NCBI RefSeq assembly: GCF_013373865.1
Contig: NC_050475.1
Coordinates: 15,625,475 to 15,689,474, forward strand
Direction: 5' to 3'
DNA from: Monomorium pharaonis
Taxonomy: Eukaryota; Arthropoda; Insecta; Hymenoptera; Formicidae
DNA length: 64,000 nucleotides
Shown piece after piece: positions 63,227 to 64,000 of this stretch. The notes below the pieces were generated by a model. That model saw only the letters and a list, made by a program, of their open reading frames with translations. It did no database searches and was not told the origin of the DNA. Position 1 is the first letter of the stretch; each line of letters starts with the position of its first letter. A program made the translations under genes and the position numbers.

Positions 63227-63258
63227 TTTTAAACCAAGGCTTGCTTTGTGTGTTACAG
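63227..63258 (+). promoter_or_regulatory. heph: 3' splice site of exon C
   Basis: The AG at 63257-63258 follows a T/G-rich tract (cttgctttgtgtgttacag). The branch point is less clear; a TTTAAAC-like stretch near 63228-63234 is the best candidate. Exon C begins ATT TTC in phase 0. Confidence 0.8.
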
Positions 63259-63310
63259 ATTTTCACGCGCTTCGGCAAGGTCCTGAAGATCGTCACCTTC
63301 ACAAAGAACA
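63259..63310 (+). CDS. heph: heph / PTBP1-like internal exon C: RRM2 helix 1 end to beta-2
   Basis: This short exon of 52 nt encodes IFTRFGKVLKIVTFTKN plus the first base of the next codon, so it ends in phase 1. It continues exon B directly (LDILYQ-IFTRFGKVLKIV). It matches human PTB RRM2 IFSKFGTVLKIITFTKNN: the end of helix 1, the loop with the FG pair, and beta-2. The acceptor is tgtgtgttacag and the donor is A|gtaagtat, a strong match. The next codon should complete a second N or a similar residue and lead into RNP1 of RRM2 (FQAL.QY in the family), which lies beyond the window. Because 52 is not a multiple of three, skipping this exon would shift the frame. The shortness and phase match the conserved PTB gene structure. 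No open frame of 60 codons or more contains it, so ORF-length filters would miss it. Confidence 0.92.
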
Positions 63311-63316
63311 GTAAGT
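63311..63316 (+). promoter_or_regulatory. heph: 5' splice site of exon C
   Basis: A|gtaagt followed by at is a strong donor. It splits a codon after its first base (phase 1), as expected at the TKN-N junction of PTB RRM2. Confidence 0.92.
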
Positions 63317-64000
63317 ATCGCGTTTAGTATATGTCGTTCAGTTACGATATAGAATCGATATGCCGGAGGCATATGGTAAAATGAGCGGGAGAGCGGCAAC
63401 TCTCGCGAGCTGTACGGAATTCCGCTCTCGTTGGCAGCCAGGCCATCGTGGCACTTTAGTATTTCAGCCTTCCTGGAGTGTGCTCTCGTCTGGGCCTGCC
63501 GCCGTCCTTGCTCACACTTGGCGCCGTTGGTACTTTCGGAATCATCCCCGAAGCGCTCTCTCTTTCTCTCTTTTTTTGACATTTATCGCGAAACGAGATC
63601 GTCACGGCACGATACGCGAAAGTTCAATGGCACCAGCGTTCGTTATTAACGCTGAAAAGAAGAGTTGCATTAACTGGAAATCTGGTACTTGACCGGTATG
63701 TCTGTCAAAAAACTTTGGATGAATTAGTAATGTAGAAATTATAGTAAAGTATATTGAATGTTCTACTTATAAAATTTCTTCTATATTAACCAGAAATCCT
63801 AGTTGGTCTTTCTAAAACTCAGAATCAATCACATATGCCGTCTTGATAATCAAATCATCTTTCTCAATGGATAATCTACTAGTATATTATGTATATTAAG
63901 TTAAATTTACGTTAGTTACACTCTTAGATGAAAGACAAAAAATGTAAATATAATGCTTTGTTACCTAAAAGTATGAAATATTTAAGAAAACTCTAGGATT
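63311..64000 (+). other. heph: Start of the heph intron after exon C
   Basis: The intron begins with gtaagtat and continues past the window. The first 350 bases are mixed in composition; the rest is AT-rich. I see no exon, repeat element or regulatory site that I can support here. Overlapping frames at 63253-63692 on both strands are chance. Confidence 0.8.

Larger units (their letters stand above)
46710..63258 (+). other. heph: heph intron between exons B and C, about 16.5 kb
   Basis: The intron starts with gtgagtgagc and ends with tgtgtgttacag. No nested gene was recognised. It contains the most hairpin-rich segment of the window (48809-49439), two inverted-repeat elements (51251-51514 and 55196-55298), the longest microsatellites (GT at 52201-52279, CT at 57011-57097) and a CpG-rich block at 61700-63130 with a repeated 12-bp motif. 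The longest open frame (61491-62195, 234 codons) starts in a GA repeat, is rich in R, S and F, shows no domain, and overlaps an equally plausible frame at 61424-61915. I treat both as chance. AT-rich stretches around 49300-49900, 50440-50700, 51240-51960, 60060-60470 and 60960-61500 have no further feature I can support. Confidence 0.85.

Noticed and set aside
1..64000. CRISPR arrays, prokaryotic operons, terminators or phage-like modules
   Set aside because: The window is eukaryotic: spliced exons, large introns and microsatellites. No regularly spaced repeats or bacterial genes were seen.

Overview
The window is a piece of an insect genome. Its only recognisable gene is hephaestus (heph), the insect orthologue of polypyrimidine tract-binding protein (PTBP1), on the + strand. 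Three consecutive internal coding exons lie at 26862-27011, 46572-46709 and 63259-63310. They join in frame (phase 0, phase 0, then phase 1 into an exon beyond the window). They encode the second half of RRM1, the RRM1-RRM2 linker, and the first half of RRM2. The first half of RRM1 and the N terminus lie to the left of the window; the rest of RRM2, RRM3 and RRM4 lie to the right. The lack of CpG depletion, the alternation of CpG-rich and AT-rich blocks, the many microsatellites and the PTB peptide suggest a hymenopteran, perhaps an ant. The species call is inference only.

Layout: 1-26861 is the end of a long intron. 26862-27011 is exon A, with a possible in-frame extension to 27050. 27012-46571 is a 19.6 kb intron. 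46572-46709 is exon B. 46710-63258 is a 16.5 kb intron. 63259-63310 is exon C, and 63311-64000 starts the next intron. Coding sequence is about 0.5 percent of the window. I found no nested protein gene, transposase, reverse transcriptase, rRNA, tRNA or CRISPR array. The longer open frames on both strands come from GC-rich composition or simple repeats.

The introns hold several short inverted-repeat elements without coding capacity (MITE-like). The most interesting is a head-to-tail pair at 10826-11966 that shares one TTAA. The inner and terminal arms of each copy differ in sequence between copies but stay complementary within a copy. A TTAA...CCC element of piggyBac type ends 170 bp upstream of exon A. 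Other candidates are at 2696-2914, 43780-43928, 51251-51514 and 55196-55298. There are also compact hairpins, notably a precursor-like hairpin at 49138-49250, a 12-bp perfect hairpin at 49413-49439, and clusters at 21005-21106 and 48809-48887.

On function, the gene encodes a CU-binding splicing regulator. Its pre-mRNA carries long uninterrupted CU tracts (12315-12369, 57011-57097) and an apparent choice of two in-frame donors at the end of exon A. Both are plausible substrates for splicing regulation, possibly autoregulation, but nothing here proves it.
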